A stretch of 64,000 nucleotides of DNA from Cylicocyclus nassatus (Eukaryota; Nematoda; Chromadorea; Rhabditida; Strongylidae). The stretch's first letter is position 1; each line of letters opens with the position of its first letter. A program made the translations under genes and the position numbers. The stretch spans positions 67,053,117 to 67,117,116 of the forward strand of contig CATQJL010000112.1 in the NCBI GenBank assembly GCA_958299035.1, given 5' to 3'. The notes below the pieces were generated by a model. It did not search any database. It was not told the origin of the DNA and saw only the letters and a program-made list of their open reading frames with translations. Shown piece after piece: positions 60,900 to 64,000 of this stretch.

Positions 60900-61653
60900 C
60901 TATCTTGGCATATAGCGCGCCTCCAATTCCGCTATTCTCCTCATAAACTCTTTCTTTTCTTCTGTAGTTGTGTATCTGGGAAAAATAACCTTTGATTCAA
61001 CTGGCTTGGCGGTTGGAAGGCGGGGCTTTGTGACCTATTTAAGGTCGCTCGCGCCCGCGACGCAGTCTACGTCTCTCTCGTGCGCGTGCTCTCTGATCAT
61101 TACCTAGCCTTAATAAGGTCAGGAGGCCCCTCCTTCTAGCCGCCAAGCCATTTGAACTACATAGTAAAATCAAGTAGCATAAAAGTCTAAAGAAGTAAAG
61201 CATTACCTCGAAGCTTTGCTGAAATCTACGGTCAACTTTACATCAATCTCATCACCAGGCTGAGCTTGTTTGAACACCTAAATTTGATTTATGACTGAAA
61301 TTGAACTGCTAAAAGTCTTAGGGTAGATACCTCGGTTATATTTTTATCAGACCATTCTTCCACCCTGTTCCAGGGCACTTGCTTGTCTACATTCTGAAAG
61401 TTGACTTCATAAAGAAATATGTTCATTTCGGTGCCTACTTTTTCAAAGTTCTTGACATGGTCGGTACTTGGACCGTTCGGATGAGGAAGCGACATGTGAA
61501 TGAATGATGTAGACTGTACAAAATAATGCATAGCAATCAGTGGAGATAAGAGCCATATCAGGAATATTTATCGCCCTTTGAAGTACCTTTCTTTTTTTGT
61601 AAATCTTCAATCCTGTCATGCCTTTATGCTCGATCGCATAGCGGAATTTTGAA
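60900..61653 (-). CDS. 3' part of an unrecognised gene (four exons)
   Basis: Exons 61653-61587, 61513-61331, 61277-61207, 60975-60900, all joining in phase and ending TAG. The product reads FRYAIEHKGMTGLKIYKKRK, then STSFIHMSLPHPNGPSTDHV, KNFEKVGTEMNIFLYEVNFQ, PWNRVEEWSDKNITEVFKQA, PGDEIDVKLTVDF, and a charged helix RYTTTEEKKEFMRRIAELEA before the stop. It looks like a beta-rich domain followed by a helical tail. No family recognised. The last intron (60,976-61,206) contains a complete P-MITE. Upstream exons were not joined with confidence. Confidence 0.65.
60987..61164. mobile_element. P-MITE copy 6, inside an intron
   Basis: ACCTTTGATTCAACTGGCTT at one end and a diverged inverse (CCAAGCCATTTGAACTACAT) at the other. 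The arm carries GGCGGGGCTTTGTGACC. The gene exons on both sides stay in frame. Confidence 0.85.
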
Positions 61654-61821
61654 CTTCAATATTGTAATCTTCAACACAATGCCCTTTTAAGATCGAAAGT
61701 GATCTTCACACGATTACTCTATATCTAACACCATAGCAAGATCTGTAGTGACAGCTTATAGCGCATTGAAGATATCATACTGGTCATCAAGTGGCGATGG
61801 CAATAGCGCGCTCAAGAACGA

Positions 61822-62016
61822 CTATTTCAAGGACTCTGGATCTTGAAGAATGACTCTGTGCATCGCTTCTTGATTGCGGAATGAAGTGAACGTCCTCTGA
61901 GTAAATGAAACTGCGCCAATGCTTCCATCAATGCTGATTGTAAAACTGTCATAAACAAAATTGCAATAGCAAAAAATGGCTCTAGCTTCATACCTCAGAT
62001 CACGTCTTATAAAGAA
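61822..62016 (-). CDS. Two further exons, same strand, ending in TAG; relation to next gene unclear
   Basis: 62016-61994 and 61933-61822 join in phase: FFIRRDLSIDGSIGAVSFTQ, RTFTSFRNQEAMHRVILQDP, then a TAG. Upstream, LSAKNKLIIKKAQEPAYAIS near 62,070-62,135 is coding-like but does not splice in cleanly. A short VKITFDLKRAL stretch near 61,690 resembles DVKLTVDFSKA of the downstream exons. This may be a separate paralogue, or the same gene with a stop-containing alternative exon. Confidence 0.45.
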   Translation of the reverse strand, partial: FFIRRDLRYEARAIFCYCNFVYDSFTISIDGSIGAVSFTQRTFTSFRNQEAMHRVILQDPESLK

Positions 62017-62714
62017 CTAAAAATTTTTACAAATATGGATAACACAAAACCTGTTTTGATCAGTCTGAAATTGCATAAGCTGGTTCCTGAGCTTTCTTTA
62101 TAATTAGTTTGTTTTTTGCAGAAAGTCCTGAAATGAGATGTTGATGATGTGATTTTTCATCGAAATTTTGCTCGAAGAAAACCTTGCAGGTTCTTCTATA
62201 GCCAATGATTTGGTTGTATTCATTTACAGAGTGTCAAAGAATTCTAAAATTTGTAGCGTACATGAAGTTTTTATCCAAATTTAAGTTTTCAAAAAGTCAG
62301 CATGGTCAACGGTTTTCCCTCCCCTAGCATTGAATTATGTTTTGAAGAAATTTTTTTTGGTGGGAGAGGGAGCAGGAAAAATTTTTGGGAATGCCTTACA
62401 AAATTTGGAAACCTCCGGAATTTTTTTACAGAGCTAATTTGATTTCTAAATGACTTTGAAGATCACTTCAATTACTTACAAGTGAAAGCAAGTAGCTTCC
62501 CAGTCTTATCAGTCATGTAGTGTACTTCAAAAGAACTTCTCGACCCATTTTCGAAGAGGGGAGTGACTTCTCGGTCCCCCACTGCTGCACGATTTGTTTC
62601 TCTTCCACAGTATTTCGATTCAATAATTATAAACATATATGATAATGTAGTAAAATAGTTAATATATTTGTAACATATATTTAAAAAATAACTAAATAAT
62701 AAATATATATATAT

Positions 62715-63048
62715 ACAGGGTGTCTCAAAAAATGTGCCTCCTGTTTGATTGTTAATAACCCTCTTGTAATAAAGTCTTTCAAGAACCTTTGAGTAGTTCT
62801 ACCCTATTACATAAGTTGTCACATTCTTTGAAAATTTTTGAAAAGACATCTTTTTTCACAATGGCACCATGTACTTGAGGTTTTTACCGTAATCCTACAG
62901 TATTGAAAAAGATCGGTAATTCACTTTATACTGTAAATTTAAGTTGAAGCCAGCTCTACAAAGCGGTACTCAAAGCTTCTCAAAAGACTTTATTAAGAGA
63001 GAGTTATTAACAAACAAACAGTAGGCACATATTTTGGAGACAACTTGT
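62715..63048. mobile_element. Mariner-like MITE 2
   Basis: ACAGGGTGTCTCAAAAAATG on the left; ACAAGTTGTCTCCAAAATAT (inverted) on the right; inserted in a TATATA run. TTACCGTAATCCTACAGTA is shared with the element at 57,674. Confidence 0.8.
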
Positions 63049-63511
63049 ATATATTTTTTGAAACAACGTCTCGATTTACTGTGTTTGAAATACGGTAGGC
63101 GCTTTCGGCCTAATTTCCGAACAAAGTCACAAACAAAAATTTGGCAATAAAAAACCTGCTTTTCTCGCTTTCTTATCCGTTCTAGTTCTACTGCTTGTGC
63201 TACTTATGAAGAATTGCACTGCAAAGGAGAACATTGCTGCTAGCTAACTTTGAAAACCCCTCTTGCCACTCCATTGAAGTATTCCCGTCTCCAAACAAGC
63301 TAGATAGAGTGACCAAGCTTGACAAGGCTATCAATGCAACGAGCTTGCTGAAACAAGCTCTTGCGCCATCGCCGCGATGGCTAATTCATCGCAATCTCGG
63401 GGGCGGAGTCGTGGCTTGAAGTGACCTTGCGCGACTCGACCAAGCCCCGAGGGGATACCGTCTCCCTGACCACTGTCGCCTTCGTGCATGTATTCGACTC
63501 ATCAAAAGCTG
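63049..63511. other. Upstream of the peptide candidate; weak coding-like sequence
   Basis: A plus-strand stretch around 63,180-63,235 reads TACATYEELHCKGEHCC before a TAG, and 63,234-63,419 is an open 61-codon frame. No join to the downstream exon is convincing. Confidence 0.25.
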
Positions 63512-63697
63512 ATGAAGACCTATATATTGGCAGCTATCATTGGGCTGACTTTTGCCATACCGGTACCAAACGGGCAGTTGGGTTAGTTTCTATGAAAGTG
63601 TGGATTAATTCTGCTTTCTTCACCTGTAGCATCTCAGATCAGCTTCATAAAATTTATTATACCATCTGCGAGAAACGAGTACAGTTCCTGTATCTAA
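63512..63697 (+). CDS. Possible short secreted peptide, two exons, 45 aa
   Basis: Exon 63512-63581 starts MKTYILAAIIGLTFAIPVPN, a good signal peptide, and ends at GGTTAGT; after a 48-nt intron ending TTCACCTGTAG, exon 63630-63697 adds about 22 residues and a TAA. An ATG eight codons earlier is possible. A longer overlapping frame (from 63,421) exists in another phase. The mature peptide would be about 28 residues with a single Cys. Unrecognised. Confidence 0.4.
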
Positions 63698-63699
63698 AA

Positions 63700-64000
63700 T
63701 TCAATAGAAGACTTTCTATAAGGAATTTACCTAGCCTATACCTAAGTTCAGTAATTCACTTGGACGAGATCAGATCGTCGTTATCAAAATTGTAAAGGAA
63801 CAAAGCTAACTAACACAGTAATTTACCGCCACTGTACACTGGCAATCTTCTTTCATTGTCATCAGGCCTCATGTTTTGCTTGAAAAGATGGACTTTTATT
63901 CCTTTTCCCATTTCCAGGCAAACGCAAAAGAATTAAATTTCGAAATTTCATTCCTCTATACTCTTGCCGCTTGCCAGAAAGCTTCGAATTTCGGTGCAAT
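63700..64000. other. Right edge, nothing supported
   Basis: AT-rich; no frame, repeat or clear splice pair. Confidence 0.4.

Overview
The window looks like nuclear DNA from a rhabditid (clade V) nematode. Three things support this. One gene is clearly recognisable as dlk-1, and its reading frame matches the nematode protein closely at both the N-terminus and the kinase domain. Introns are small (about 40-60 nt) with GT donors and TTTCAG-like acceptors, mixed with a few very long ones. The sequence is about 60% AT and full of palindromic MITEs and homopolymeric G/C tracts. No bacterial, rRNA or functional tRNA gene was seen. The species cannot be named from sequence alone.

Layout. 1-10,951 (minus): 5' part of dlk-1, seven short exons in the first 950 bp, then a roughly 10-kb first intron filled with repeats, then the initiator exon. 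11-28 kb: mostly non-coding DNA with dispersed repeats, MITEs and weak exon candidates. 28,400-37,107 (minus): a 12-exon gene for a secreted, mucin-like, cysteine-rich protein of 541 residues with saposin-like cysteine spacing; MITEs and transposons sit in its introns. 38.5-42.5 kb: a dense transposon graveyard including a hAT-type element with a perfect 8-bp target duplication, a MITE nested in one arm of an older inverted repeat, and tRNA-like sequence. 46,571-47,785 (plus): an intron-rich gene of unknown family, 5' end missing. 48-53 kb: a SINE, inverted-repeat elements and a third copy of a large non-autonomous transposon. 54,911-56,005 (plus): a short secreted-protein gene with either a one-base frameshift or a 38-nt intron. 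57-63 kb: mariner-like MITEs, an inverted minisatellite element, and a minus-strand gene of unknown family (60,900-62,016). 63,512-63,697 (plus): a possible short secreted peptide gene.

The genes do not form an operon or pathway. dlk-1 is a conserved signalling gene. The others are secreted or lineage-specific proteins embedded in repeats. Exon joins were made by eye; those of dlk-1 and the 541-residue gene keep a continuous frame through every junction, which is the main support for them.
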